Source: Butyrivibrio sp. VCD2006 (GTDB taxonomy: Bacteria > Bacillota > Clostridia > Lachnospirales > Lachnospiraceae). From it: a stretch of DNA of 64,000 nucleotides. The position numbers were made by a program, and so were the translations under genes. Location: NCBI RefSeq assembly GCF_000423925.1, contig NZ_AUIX01000007.1:62001-126000 (forward strand), written 5' to 3'. Within the stretch, counting starts at the first letter, position 1; every line of letters begins with the position of its first letter. The notes beneath the pieces are model-generated. The model was not told the DNA's origin. It was given only the letters and a program-made list of their open reading frames with translations, and searched no databases. Shown in pieces: positions 27,092 through 36,651 of this stretch.

Positions 27092-29314
27092 ATGGAAGTA
27101 AAGGGATATATAGATCATTTTATATACAGAAGTCCTGACAGAAGCTATGGAGTAATGGTGCTTGTCAGTGACGGTGAAGAGATAACCTGCGTCGGAAGCT
27201 TTATTGATGTGGATGAGGGCGATACTCTTGAAATAACCGGGGATATGACTGAACATCCCGTCTATGGTGAACAGATAAAGGTCAGCAGCTATAAGATTGC
27301 TGCACCGGATGATACAGAATCCATGGAGAGATATCTTGGATCCGGGGCCATAAAGGGAATAGGCGAAACAATGGCCAGAAGGATTGTAAAAAAGTTCGGA
27401 AAGGACACCTTCAGAATCATTGAAGACGAGCCTGAGAGACTTGCAGAAATCAAAGGGATAAGTGAGAAGAAGGCGCGGGATATTGCAATTCAGCTTGCTG
27501 ATAAACGTGAGATGCGGGACGCATTCGTATTTATGTCTGGATATGGCATTACCGGGAATATGTCCGTGCGAATTTATGAAAAGTATGGAAACCAGGTATA
27601 CAAAATACTTAAAGAGAATCCGTACAAGCTTGCGGATGACATAGAGGGAATAGGCTTTAAGACAGCTGATGAGATAGCTGCCAAGGTTGGCATAAGAGTA
27701 GATTCTGATTACCGAATAAGGAGTGGTGTTCTATATGTACTTCTCGAGGGAGCACAGGACGGTCACAGCTATCTTCCTAAGACGGAGCTGATACAAAAAA
27801 GCAGGGAACTTTTGGGGGTGCCGGAAGAAAGTATTGAGATTCAGATGGATAATCTGATGGTTGAAAGAAAATTGGTATATAAGGGCGATGATGAAGTGTA
27901 TGCCTCCTCGTATTTTTACGAGGAAAAAGCCATCGCGGTCATGCTTAAGGAATTAAACCTCAGAGTTTCCAATGAAAGTGAAAAGAATCTAGAGGATAGG
28001 ATAAGAAAGATTGAAAAAAGGCGCGGTATAGAACTCGATGATCTGCAGAGAAAGGCAGCGGCGTTAAGCGCGGGAAATGGTGTTGTAATTATCACAGGAG
28101 GTCCGGGAACAGGAAAGACGACCACGATTAACACGATAATTGAGTATTATGCCGAAGAGCAGATGGAAATTGTTCTTGCGGCTCCTACTGGTCGTGCTGC
28201 TAAAAGAATGACGGAGGCAACAGGCTATCAGGCATCGACTATTCACAGACTTTTGGGAGTTGGCGGTGCGGGTATCGATAATCAGGGGGAAAAGAGCAGA
28301 CTTCATTTTGAGAAAAATGCAGATAATCCTCTGGAGGCAGATGCCATCATAATAGACGAGATGTCAATGGTGGACATGCACCTTTTTGCAGCGCTTTTAA
28401 AGGCTGTCATTCCTGGAACTCATCTTATTCTTGTCGGGGACAGTTCACAGCTTCCGAGTGTTGGACCGGGACAGGTTCTTCATGATCTGATAGCAAGTGA
28501 AACATTTACGACCATTACGTTAAAGAAAATATTCAGGCAGGCACAGCAGAGTGATATTGTTATGAATGCTCATCATATAAAAGATGGAGATCCAATAAAA
28601 CTGGATAATAAGAGTAAAGATTTCTTTTTCCTAAAAAGAGATAATGCAGATGTTATATACAAACATATGATAGAGCTGATCAGGGATAAGCTTCCGGGAT
28701 ATGTGGAGGCAGGATCTGAGGACATTCAGGTGCTGACACCGATGAGGAGAGGTCCTCTGGGAGCTCAGACACTGAATGCAGTCTTGCAGCGATATCTCAA
28801 TCCGGCAGACGACAGAAAAAAAGAATATGTTCATGGAGACAGAGTTATTCGTGTCGGTGACCGCGTGATGCAGATTCATAATAATTATCAGGCAGAGTGG
28901 GAGGTCTACGGTAAATATGGAATACCCACCGACAAGGGAATGGGGATATTTAATGGAGATATGGGTGTTGTTAAGGACATGAATATTCCTATGAAGGAAC
29001 TCACGGTGGAGTTTGATGAGGGAAGATGCGTTACATATCCCTTTTCGGAACTTGAAGATCTGGAACATGCATATGCTATAACAATTCATAAATCCCAGGG
29101 TTCGGAATATCCCGCAGTAATTCTTCCTCTTCTTGGAGGCCCCAGAATGCTTTTGAACCGTAACCTTTTGTACACGGCTGTGACCAGAGCCCAGAAGTGT
29201 GTCGTGGTTCTTGGAAATACTGAGACTCTGAATACTATGATTGAGAATGAAGAACAACTAAGAAGATATACGGGACTGAAGGCCAGGATCCTGGAGGTTA
29301 ACGATGCAGACTGA
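27092..29314 (+). CDS. recD2: RecD2-type ATP-dependent 5'-3' DNA helicase
   Basis: 740 residues. N-terminal OB-like domain, tandem helix-hairpin-helix region (LGSGAIKGIGETMARR), superfamily 1 helicase core with Walker A GGPGTGKTTT near residue 337, Walker B IIDEMSMVD, and C-terminal motif VI VTRAQKCVVVLG. The HhH-bearing N-terminus separates RecD2 from RecBCD's RecD. It acts in recombination and replication-fork repair without RecBC. The next gene, comF, overlaps its end by 11 nt. Confidence 0.95.
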   Translation: MEVKGYIDHFIYRSPDRSYGVMVLVSDGEEITCVGSFIDVDEGDTLEITGDMTEHPVYGEQIKVSSYKIAAPDDTESMERYLGSGAIKGIGETMARRIVKKFGKDTFRIIEDEPERLAEIKGISEKKARDIAIQLADKREMRDAFVFMSGYGITGNMSVRIYEKYGNQVYKILKENPYKLADDIEGIGFKTADEIAAKVGIRVDSDYRIRSGVLYVLLEGAQDGHSYLPKTELIQKSRELLGVPEESIEIQMDNLMVERKLVYKGDDEVYASSYFYEEKAIAVMLKELNLRVSNESEKNLEDRIRKIEKRRGIELDDLQRKAAALSAGNGVVIITGGPGTGKTTTINTIIEYYAEEQMEIVLAAPTGRAAKRMTEATGYQASTIHRLLGVGGAGIDNQGEKSRLHFEKNADNPLEADAIIIDEMSMVDMHLFAALLKAVIPGTHLILVGDSSQLPSVGPGQVLHDLIASETFTTITLKKIFRQAQQSDIVMNAHHIKDGDPIKLDNKSKDFFFLKRDNADVIYKHMIELIRDKLPGYVEAGSEDIQVLTPMRRGPLGAQTLNAVLQRYLNPADDRKKEYVHGDRVIRVGDRVMQIHNNYQAEWEVYGKYGIPTDKGMGIFNGDMGVVKDMNIPMKELTVEFDEGRCVTYPFSELEDLEHAYAITIHKSQGSEYPAVILPLLGGPRMLLNRNLLYTAVTRAQKCVVVLGNTETLNTMIENEEQLRRYTGLKARILEVNDAD

Positions 29315-30023
29315 GAACATCACTGAGAGGATTGTTTCCATCCTTTATCCAAGAAGGTGCCCTGTCTGCGATGATATCGTAAAACATAATGAAGGTCTGA
29401 TACATGCGGAGTGTAAAAGGGTTATAAAGCCTGCGGGGAGGGTGATCTGCATGAAGTGTGGAAAACCCCTGACTGATCCGGATGAAGAGTATTGCCATGA
29501 TTGTGCAAGTATGAGGCATTATTTTGACAGAGGGGTTGGTGTTTTCAGATATAGATCGGTTTCCGGGTCGGTTTACAGATTCAAGTATTCAGGCAGGAAG
29601 GAATATGCGGATTTTTATGCAGATGCGGCAAAGAGATATCTGGGAAGCGTTATAAAAGACTTTAATGCAGAAGTGATTATTCCGGTACCGATGTATGCAA
29701 ATAAACAGAAAAAGCGTGGGTATAACCAGGCAGAGATTTTTGCTAAAGCGCTTGGAAAGAGTATGAACATCCCTGTCAGAAATGATGTGGTTATAAGGGT
29801 CAGAGATACTGTCCCGATGAAAATGCTTGACTCATCAGAGCGCCGCTCGAATTTGAAAAAGGCTTTCAATATAAGAGAAAATGATGTAAAATTTAAGTGT
29901 ATTATCCTTATTGATGACATTTACACAACCGGCAGTACTATGGACGAGCTCGCAAGAGAATTCAGGAGGCACGGAGTGGAAAGGATCTTCTTTGTTACGC
30001 TTGCAATAGGCCAGGTAGTGTGA
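29304..30023 (+). CDS. comF: ComF family protein (amidophosphoribosyltransferase-like)
   Basis: 239 residues: an N-terminal zinc ribbon (CPVCDD, CMKCGKPL, CHDC) and a phosphoribosyltransferase domain with the PRPP loop IILIDDIYTTGST. ComFC-type proteins are needed for DNA uptake during natural transformation in several bacteria, with a proposed role in handling incoming single strands. GGAGG is 6 nt before the ATG, inside recD2. The order recD2-comF-yvyF mixes DNA processing and motility, like Bacillus comFC-yvyF-flgM. Confidence 0.92.
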   Translation: MQTENITERIVSILYPRRCPVCDDIVKHNEGLIHAECKRVIKPAGRVICMKCGKPLTDPDEEYCHDCASMRHYFDRGVGVFRYRSVSGSVYRFKYSGRKEYADFYADAAKRYLGSVIKDFNAEVIIPVPMYANKQKKRGYNQAEIFAKALGKSMNIPVRNDVVIRVRDTVPMKMLDSSERRSNLKKAFNIRENDVKFKCIILIDDIYTTGSTMDELAREFRRHGVERIFFVTLAIGQVV

Positions 30024-30053
30024 ACACTAAGCGCTGCAAAATAGGAGGATATC

Positions 30054-30485
30054 ATGAGTAATATTCGTAATTGTACAAGATGTGGTAAGATGTTTAATTA
30101 CATTGCTGGCGATGTAATATGCGATGTGTGCAAGAAAGAAATTGAGGAAAAATTCCAGGAGGTTAAGAAGTATATTCAGGATAACCCCGGAAGTGGCCTT
30201 AAAAAGATTTCAGAGGATTGCGATGTAACTGCCAAGCAGCTGAAGAAGTGGATTCTTGAAGAGAGACTTATGTTCTCTGAGGACTCTCCGATTCAGATTA
30301 CATGCGAAAATTGTGGTGCGCGAATTGTCACTGGAAGACTTTGTGCAAAGTGTAAGGCAACTGTGACCAATGCGCTTAATGATACCGTTAAACAGCGTCA
30401 ACAGGCGCTTGCAGCTGAGCTTGCAAAGAAGCAGGCCGCTCAGAAATCTGACTCAAAGTCAGGAATGAAGTTTCTTAAAACTTGA
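30054..30485 (+). CDS. YvyF-like flagellar operon protein
   Basis: 143 residues with two zinc-ribbon pairs: CTRCGK...CDVCKK at the N-terminus and CENCGA...CAKCKA near residues 83-103, plus a small helix-turn-helix-like middle (SEDCDVTAKQLKKWI) and a Lys/Ala-rich tail. This matches the TIGR03826/YvyF family, found next to comF and flgM. In Bacillus it influences motility gene expression; no flgM is visible here. AGGAGG lies upstream of the ATG. Confidence 0.85.
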   Translation: MSNIRNCTRCGKMFNYIAGDVICDVCKKEIEEKFQEVKKYIQDNPGSGLKKISEDCDVTAKQLKKWILEERLMFSEDSPIQITCENCGARIVTGRLCAKCKATVTNALNDTVKQRQQALAAELAKKQAAQKSDSKSGMKFLKT

Positions 30486-30492
30486 GGATTTT

Positions 30493-30882
30493 ATGTTAAA
30501 CGAGGAGAGAGTTATCCTGATGACCAGGATGGCTGCTTACGAGCAGCGTGAGGGGAAAGAGAATAACGCTATAAATTCGTACTTTCGCAGCGACTATGTC
30601 GGATTCCAGGTGTTGAAGTCTATTATCAGCGCAACCGTGGTATATCTGATACTGGTCGCTGCCTATGTGATGTATCATTTTTCTGATGTGCTGCAGGATG
30701 TATATAATACAGATGTCGCAGCAACAGCCCGGAAGTATTTGATTTATTACATTGTGCTTGTAGCCGTATATTCAGTGATTTCATACATCATTTATTCCAT
30801 CCGATACGGAAAAATGCGGAAGAACATGAGAGCATATTATTCCTGCCTGAAGAAATTAGGCAGAATGTATGAAAAGGAATAG
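30493..30882 (+). CDS. Small membrane protein of unknown function
   Basis: 129 residues with two membrane segments (about 41-60 and 79-105) and charged cytosolic ends. I recognise no family. It starts 8 nt after the yvyF-like gene and ends 5 nt before the next membrane gene, so it belongs to the recD2-to-glmM transcription unit. Position right before the c-di-AMP cyclase block suggests an envelope role, but nothing in the sequence shows which. Confidence 0.75.
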   Translation: MLNEERVILMTRMAAYEQREGKENNAINSYFRSDYVGFQVLKSIISATVVYLILVAAYVMYHFSDVLQDVYNTDVAATARKYLIYYIVLVAVYSVISYIIYSIRYGKMRKNMRAYYSCLKKLGRMYEKE

Positions 30883-30887
30883 GAAAA

Positions 30888-31853
30888 ATGACGTCTTTAC
30901 TTGAACTACGGGAATATATTAAGAATTTTTATGTAAAATATGAATTATACATCACATATGTCTGGAAGTTTTTGCTTTCACTGATTGCGTTTACCATGAT
31001 AGGAAACAAGATCGGATATCAGACAAATCTGACGAAAATGCCCATTTTGCTTATGGCTGCGCTTCTGTGCTCCATAATGCCTCAGAATTTCATGGTGTTC
31101 ATTTCCGCCGGATTCATTTTGGCACATCTCTATAAGCTGTCTATTCTGTGCGCGGTTGTTGCACTTATAGTTTTTCTATTGATGTTTCTGCTCTATTTCA
31201 GGTTTTCACCTAAGGATACGATTGCGGTAATGCTGACACCTATGTGTTTTTACTTAAGTGTTCCATACGTGATGCCTATAGCGCTCGGTCTTATGGGTAC
31301 ACCTGCTTCAATAGTATCCATGTCGTTTGGAATCATAGTGGCTTTTCTGGTTAATTATTTTTCAAGCAATGCTACTACATTTGCAGGGGCTGAGATGGAG
31401 GAATCAGCAGCTCAGTTTCAGACTATTATTTCAGAGCTCTTGTCAAATAAGCGCATGTGGGTATTTATTGCAGCATTTGCCATTACTCTTGCGGTTGTTT
31501 ATCTGATCAGACGTATGTCAGTTGATCATGCATGGACAATAGCTATTATTGCCGGTGCCCTTACAAATATTATATGTCTCCTTATCGGTGACATGATGTA
31601 CACGACTGAACTATCTTTTATCGGAGTTGTGGTTCAGACTATCATTGCTATATTGATGCTATTTGTTCTTCAGTTCTTTGCCTTCAATCTTGATTACACC
31701 AGGATTGAGAAGGTTCAGTTTGAAGATGATGAATATTATTATTACGTAAAAGCCGTTCCGAAGGTAACGGTTTCCACCCCTGCACCAAAGGTTAAGAAGA
31801 TAAGCGGATCTAATGCCGGCAGGGATTACAGAGGTAAAGACAGAGGCGAGTAA
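30888..31853 (+). CDS. Conserved-looking polytopic membrane protein of unknown function
   Basis: 321 residues, about nine or ten membrane segments in two groups separated by a soluble stretch (about residues 165-185), and a hydrophilic C-terminal tail from about 275 with an acidic EDDEYYYYVK cluster and then basic Gly/Arg residues. No recognised family. It ends 5 nt before cdaA. Its fixed place ahead of a membrane-bound diadenylate cyclase makes it a candidate partner or transporter linked to c-di-AMP (inference). Confidence 0.8.
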   Translation: MTSLLELREYIKNFYVKYELYITYVWKFLLSLIAFTMIGNKIGYQTNLTKMPILLMAALLCSIMPQNFMVFISAGFILAHLYKLSILCAVVALIVFLLMFLLYFRFSPKDTIAVMLTPMCFYLSVPYVMPIALGLMGTPASIVSMSFGIIVAFLVNYFSSNATTFAGAEMEESAAQFQTIISELLSNKRMWVFIAAFAITLAVVYLIRRMSVDHAWTIAIIAGALTNIICLLIGDMMYTTELSFIGVVVQTIIAILMLFVLQFFAFNLDYTRIEKVQFEDDEYYYYVKAVPKVTVSTPAPKVKKISGSNAGRDYRGKDRGE

Positions 31854-31858
31854 TTTAA

Positions 31859-32740
31859 ATGCAACAGATCGGATTTTTTCTTGAAAACAATCTGACAAGC
31901 CTTCATATGCCGACGGTCAGGGCTCTTGATGTTGTTGAGATGCTTATTATAGCATTCCTGATCTACCATATTCTGGTTTGGGCCAAAAATACAAGACTAT
32001 GGTCCCTTTTAAAAGGGGTCGTAGTTATTGTTGTCTTTATAGTTATTGCAGCTGCATTCAACATGTCTACTATTCTTTGGATAGTTCAGAATGTATTTGG
32101 AATTGCAGTTACTGCAATGGTTGTTATTCTCCAGCCTGAACTTAGAAAGGCCCTTGAGGGTATCGGAAGAAGAAACTTCTTTCATGGTCTCTTAAATTTT
32201 GCAGACACAAGTGAAGAGGGCAGATTTTCAGATAAGACCATCAATGAGATCATCAGAGCCTGCGTTGAGATGGCGAAGGTTAGGACTGGTGCGCTTATTG
32301 TTATAGAGCAGCTCTCGTCACTAAGTGAATATGAGAGAACGGGTATTGATATTGACGGACTTGTTACCAGTCAGCTTTTGATAAACATTTTTGAACACAA
32401 TACACCACTCCATGATGGTGCTGTAATAATCAGAGGTGACAGAATCACATCAGCTACGTGCTACCTGCCGCTTTCGGACAATATGGAGCTTGGTAAGGAG
32501 CTTGGAACAAGACACCGTGCAGGTGTGGGTGTGTCAGAGGTTACAGATTCACTCACAATAATTGTGTCGGAGGAAACCGGTAAGATAAGTGTTGCCTATA
32601 TGGGAGAGCTTGAGAGAGCGGTTGACAGTGAGAGACTCAGAGAGAGATTAAGACAGATACAGAACAAGACAACTGAAGATAAAAAGGATAAAAAGAAAAA
32701 GATTAAGACTAACAAAAAAGTGAAAGGAAAGGCGAAATGA
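31859..32740 (+). CDS. cdaA: Diadenylate cyclase CdaA (c-di-AMP synthase)
   Basis: 293 residues: three N-terminal membrane segments, a short coiled region, and the DAC domain with DGAVII near residue 185 and RHRAG near 219, the two catalytic motifs. The C-terminus is a Lys-rich tail. It condenses two ATP to c-di-AMP, which controls potassium and osmolyte uptake and wall homeostasis. It overlaps the following YbbR-type gene by 4 nt and is followed by glmM, the canonical cdaA-cdaR-glmM order. Confidence 0.97.
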   Translation: MQQIGFFLENNLTSLHMPTVRALDVVEMLIIAFLIYHILVWAKNTRLWSLLKGVVVIVVFIVIAAAFNMSTILWIVQNVFGIAVTAMVVILQPELRKALEGIGRRNFFHGLLNFADTSEEGRFSDKTINEIIRACVEMAKVRTGALIVIEQLSSLSEYERTGIDIDGLVTSQLLINIFEHNTPLHDGAVIIRGDRITSATCYLPLSDNMELGKELGTRHRAGVGVSEVTDSLTIIVSEETGKISVAYMGELERAVDSERLRERLRQIQNKTTEDKKDKKKKIKTNKKVKGKAK

Positions 32741-34023
32741 AGAAGCTAAACTTGACTGCCAACTTAGGGCTGAAGATTGCTTCGCTTCTATTTGCCGCAC
32801 TTCTTTGGTTCCTGGTTACAAACATAAGTGATCCTGTTGATTCTGTGAGATTCAGCAATGTGCCGGTCACTTTCAGAAATGCCAACAGCATAACGGATAA
32901 CAATCAGGTGTATCAGGTTTTGGAGGACAGCGATGTTATTTCTACTGTCTCGGTTTTCGCGCCAAGGTCTATTGTTGATTCGCTAAGCCGTGATAACGTT
33001 GTTGCTATTGCAGATCTTGAGAATACGACAAATATTGATGGTACGTATTATGTGGCTATTCAGCTCTCGACGAATAAGTACAGCAATCAGATTCAGAGTA
33101 TTACCAGTAGTATAGATTCCGTAAAGCTGAATATTGAAGGAAGAGATTCTAAAACACTGGCAATTTCAGCTACTACGACGGGTACCTTGACTGATGGGTA
33201 TATAATAGGTGATGTTGTTACTGATCAGAACCAGATACGAATCACAGGTGCAGAATCGATAGTTCAAAGTGTCAAGAGCGCATCTGTTAATGTTGAGGTT
33301 ACAGGCTATACCACAAACATTGGAACTAATGCTGAAATACATCTTTACGATGCTGACGGAGAAGAGATTTCGAAGGATAATCTCAAGCTGAGCAGTACAT
33401 CTGTAGGTGTGAGTGTTTCTATTCTTGCAACTAAGAGAGTTCCGATAACCTATCAGGTATCAGGTGTTCCGGCAGATGGATATGTGGCAACCGGTAAGGT
33501 TGAATCCAGCCCGGATAGTGTCCTGCTTGCAGGTAGAATGTCTGTGCTCAATAAAATTGATTCTATCTCTGTAGATGATGATGCGCTTGATATAACAGGC
33601 CGCACAGATGATTTGGCTATAACCATTGATCTTTCCGCATATTTACCCGGAAATGTAAGCTTTGGCGATGAGGATTTCAATGGTATTGCGACAGTTGTTG
33701 CATATATCGATAAGAAGACAGAGAAAACGCTGAATATTCCTTATAGTCAGGTAGAACTGATAAATGTTCCTGAGGGATATGAGGCTGTTATAGATGAAGA
33801 AGAATCTACATTTGCTCTGGCAGTAAATGGATTAGCTGAGAACGTTAACGCTATTAACGAGAGGGATGTGACCGGAGTCGTTGATATAGCGCAGTTCTTT
33901 GACGTAAACACAGATGTATCGGGAACATACCGCACCAGCATATCGCTGTCATTGCCGGGCGGTGTAACAACTTCGGATACGGTGGATGTATCTGTAACGC
34001 TTACAAAGACAGTAGAGGAATAA
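32737..34023 (+). CDS. cdaR: YbbR-domain regulator of CdaA (CdaR)
   Basis: 428 residues: one N-terminal membrane anchor (about 10-30) followed by an extracellular part made of about four YbbR repeats, rich in Thr/Ser/Val beta strands. In Bacillus, Listeria and Staphylococcus this protein binds CdaA in the membrane and tunes its activity. ATG overlaps the cdaA stop. The symbol is shared with an unrelated diacid regulator family (the gene at 11371). Confidence 0.93.
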   Translation: MKKLNLTANLGLKIASLLFAALLWFLVTNISDPVDSVRFSNVPVTFRNANSITDNNQVYQVLEDSDVISTVSVFAPRSIVDSLSRDNVVAIADLENTTNIDGTYYVAIQLSTNKYSNQIQSITSSIDSVKLNIEGRDSKTLAISATTTGTLTDGYIIGDVVTDQNQIRITGAESIVQSVKSASVNVEVTGYTTNIGTNAEIHLYDADGEEISKDNLKLSSTSVGVSVSILATKRVPITYQVSGVPADGYVATGKVESSPDSVLLAGRMSVLNKIDSISVDDDALDITGRTDDLAITIDLSAYLPGNVSFGDEDFNGIATVVAYIDKKTEKTLNIPYSQVELINVPEGYEAVIDEEESTFALAVNGLAENVNAINERDVTGVVDIAQFFDVNTDVSGTYRTSISLSLPGGVTTSDTVDVSVTLTKTVEE

Positions 34024-34041
34024 TCATTTTTGGAGGAATTT

Positions 34042-35391
34042 ATGGCAAGATTATTTGGAACAGATGGGGTCAGAGGAGTAGCAAATGATGAGCTGACACC
34101 GGTTCTTGCAATGCAGCTTGGACAAGCAGGTGCGTATGTACTTTCTAAAGAGAATCAGCACAGACCTACTATTATGGTAGGATGTGATACGAGACTTTCG
34201 GGAGATATGCTTGCTGCGGCACTCATGGCAGGGGCATGCTCTGTTGGTGCTAATGTGGTTAATGTTGGAATACTTCCTACACCCGCAGTTGCATATCTTA
34301 CAAAGAAATATCGTGTGGATGCAGGAGTAGTTATTTCTGCTTCACATAATCCTATGGAATTCAATGGAATTAAGTTCTTTGACGGTAATGGATTTAAGCT
34401 TCCTGACTCTATGGAGGATGAGATTGAAGAGCTGATAAAAAACAATCTCGAGGGTGTTAAGATGCCCACAGGCGCAGGAGTAGGAAGAATCAAGAACCGC
34501 ACTGATGCAAGAGAAGAGTATATTAATCACAACTTAAACTGTGTTGATGTAAGACTTGATGGAATGAAAATCGTTATGGACTGCGCTGAAGGTGCAAGCT
34601 CATATACATCCGTTGAGACTATAAGGCAGACAGGTGCTCAGGTAATTGCTATTCATACAAGTCCTGACGGAACCAACATAAATGCCAATTGTGGATCAAC
34701 ACATATGGAAGAGCTGATGGGACGTGTTGTCAAGGAGAAGGCAGATATCGGACTTGCCTTTGATGGTGACGCTGACAGATTCCTTGCTGTTGATGAGAAT
34801 GGTAAGTTTATCGATGGTGATCAGATCATGGCTATCATCGGAAAGCATATGAAGGATAACGGTGAGCTTAAGGGCGATACAATTGTTGCTACCGTTATGA
34901 GTAATCTTGGATTTTTCAAGATGGGGGAACGCGAAGGAATCAAGATTGAAAAGACCAAGGTTGGAGACAGATATGTTTTGGAGCGCATGAAGGAAATTGG
35001 CGCTAATCTTGGAGGAGAGCAGTCAGGACATATCATATTCCTCGATGATAATACTACAGGAGATGGTCTTCTTTCCGCACTTCATCTTCTCAAGGTTATG
35101 AAGGATACAGGCAAGAAACTCTCAGAGCTTTCTTCAATAATGGAGGTTATGCCTCAGGCTCTTTGTAATGCAACCGTTCCTACTCATAAAAAGGATCATT
35201 TTATGGAATATCCTGAGATTGCGGCTGCAATTGAAGAACTTGATAGAAAGTTTGCCGGAGATGGAAGAGTTCTGATCAGACCTTCGGGTACAGAACCGCT
35301 TGTTCGTGTCATGATAGAGGGTAAGGATCAGAAAGTAATTGACGCGGAAGCAAAGAAGCTTGCAGAACTGATTCAGGATGTAATGCTGTAA
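34042..35391 (+). CDS. glmM: Phosphoglucosamine mutase GlmM
   Basis: 449 residues. Starts MARLFGTDGVRG, active-site phosphoserine in ISASHNPMEFNG, metal loop DGDADRFLAV, sugar-binding GGEQSGH, phosphate-binding RPSGTEPLVRV. A TTG at 34030 is upstream in frame, but GGAGG ends 5 nt before the ATG at 34042. It converts glucosamine-6-phosphate to glucosamine-1-phosphate for UDP-GlcNAc, and in other Firmicutes it binds and inhibits CdaA. UDP-GlcNAc is also the precursor of the pseB pathway later in the window. Confidence 0.97.
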   Translation: MARLFGTDGVRGVANDELTPVLAMQLGQAGAYVLSKENQHRPTIMVGCDTRLSGDMLAAALMAGACSVGANVVNVGILPTPAVAYLTKKYRVDAGVVISASHNPMEFNGIKFFDGNGFKLPDSMEDEIEELIKNNLEGVKMPTGAGVGRIKNRTDAREEYINHNLNCVDVRLDGMKIVMDCAEGASSYTSVETIRQTGAQVIAIHTSPDGTNINANCGSTHMEELMGRVVKEKADIGLAFDGDADRFLAVDENGKFIDGDQIMAIIGKHMKDNGELKGDTIVATVMSNLGFFKMGEREGIKIEKTKVGDRYVLERMKEIGANLGGEQSGHIIFLDDNTTGDGLLSALHLLKVMKDTGKKLSELSSIMEVMPQALCNATVPTHKKDHFMEYPEIAAAIEELDRKFAGDGRVLIRPSGTEPLVRVMIEGKDQKVIDAEAKKLAELIQDVML

Positions 35392-35428
35392 CCTGTTAGG
35401 GCACGGCTTTTAGATAGAGGAAATTATT

Positions 35429-35692
35429 ATGATAACAAAAAAGGTGATTATTAAAAATCCCACGGGGTTGCATCTTCGCCCTGCAGGAAATCTATGTAAA
35501 GTCGCCATGAATTATAAATCACACATAACATTCATGTATGGCGAGAATTCGGCCAATGCCAAGAGCGTACTCAGTGTTTTGGGCGCATGTATAAAATGCG
35601 GAGATGAGCTTGAATTCAAATGTGAGGGACCGGACGAGGTAGAAGCGATGAACGCTTTGGTGGATGCTATCGAGAACGGACTCGGAGAATAA
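35429..35692 (+). CDS. ptsH: HPr-family phosphocarrier protein
   Basis: 87 residues, whole HPr fold. His15 in GLHLRPAG (phosphorylated by enzyme I) and Ser46 in NAKSVLSV (the HPr kinase site) are both in canonical position; residue 16 is Leu instead of the usual Ala. No ptsI is adjacent, so it may be the general HPr or a regulatory paralogue. It follows glmM by 37 nt with AGAGGAAA before the ATG. Confidence 0.85.
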   Translation: MITKKVIIKNPTGLHLRPAGNLCKVAMNYKSHITFMYGENSANAKSVLSVLGACIKCGDELEFKCEGPDEVEAMNALVDAIENGLGE

Positions 35693-35706
35693 ATATTGAA
35701 ACAATA

Positions 35707-35730
35707 ACGGACGGCATTTATGTCGTCCGT
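35707..35730 (+). other. Hairpin between the HPr gene and rmlD
   Basis: ACGGACG (35707-35713) pairs with CGTCCGT (35724-35730), loop 10 nt. No T-run, so it may be an attenuator or mRNA-stability hairpin rather than a terminator. Confidence 0.35.
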
Positions 35731-35759
35731 ATGCTCGTTGTGAAGAAAGGATCATTATT

Positions 35760-36635
35760 ATGAAAAAGATAATTGTTACCGGATGCAATGGACAGCTTGG
35801 AAGAGCTGTTAATCTTGAGATTGGAAGTACGGGTGAATATGAACTCGTAAATACCGATGTTTTTCAGGGAGAAGGAATTACTCCTCTTGATATAACAAGT
35901 GTAGATGATGTTGTAAAACTTGCGAGAGAAGTTAAGCCCTATGCAATTATCAACTGTGCTGCCTATACTGCAGTAGATGCGCAGGAAAGTGATGTGGATC
36001 TTGCATATAAAATCAATGCGATCGGCCCCAGAAATCTTTCAATAGCTGCTACAGAAACAGATGCAAAGCTTGTCCATATCTCTACCGATTATGTTTTTGC
36101 AGGTGACGGTAACAGACCTTACACTGAGTTTGATAAGACAGGACCTGTAAGTAAATATGGTATCACTAAGCTTGCAGGTGAGCAGTTTGTTGAGAAATTT
36201 GCAAAGAATTATTTCACCATCAGAACTGCATGGTTGTATGGCGATGGCAAGAATTTCGTAAAAACAATGCTTGGCCTTTCTGAGAAGCTTGATGAAGTCA
36301 GTGTTGTATGCGATCAGCTCGGTACACCCACAAGCACCTATGAGCTTGCTAAAGCAATTCACTATCTCCTTGAAACAGAGAATTATGGTCTTTTCCATGG
36401 CACCTGTGAGGGAGATACAAACTGGGCAGACTTTACAGAAGAGATATTCAGACTTGCCGGAAAGAGCACCAGAGTTAATCATGTTACAAGTGCAGAATAC
36501 TCTGCTAAAAATCCGCAGGCTGCACCCAGACCGGCTTATTCTATTCTCGAGAATTATATGTTCAAGTTAACTTCAGACTTTATGTTCGCTGACTGGCATG
36601 AGGCTATTGAGAGATATTTGAAAGACATTCTGTGA
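35760..36635 (+). CDS. rmlD: dTDP-4-dehydrorhamnose reductase family protein
   Basis: 291 residues, short-chain dehydrogenase fold: GCNGQLGRAV nucleotide loop, STDYVFAGDG and the catalytic YGITK. RmlD makes dTDP-L-rhamnose from its 4-keto precursor. rmlA, rmlB and rmlC are not in the window, so the precursor must come from elsewhere, or the enzyme acts on a related sugar. First gene of the surface-polysaccharide region. Confidence 0.9.
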   Translation: MKKIIVTGCNGQLGRAVNLEIGSTGEYELVNTDVFQGEGITPLDITSVDDVVKLAREVKPYAIINCAAYTAVDAQESDVDLAYKINAIGPRNLSIAATETDAKLVHISTDYVFAGDGNRPYTEFDKTGPVSKYGITKLAGEQFVEKFAKNYFTIRTAWLYGDGKNFVKTMLGLSEKLDEVSVVCDQLGTPTSTYELAKAIHYLLETENYGLFHGTCEGDTNWADFTEEIFRLAGKSTRVNHVTSAEYSAKNPQAAPRPAYSILENYMFKLTSDFMFADWHEAIERYLKDIL

Positions 36636-36651
36636 TAAGGATTAAGCTTAG

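Noticed and set aside
28631..29257. Minus-strand 208-codon frame inside recD2
   Set aside because: Antisense shadow of a clearly conserved helicase gene, with no family resemblance.
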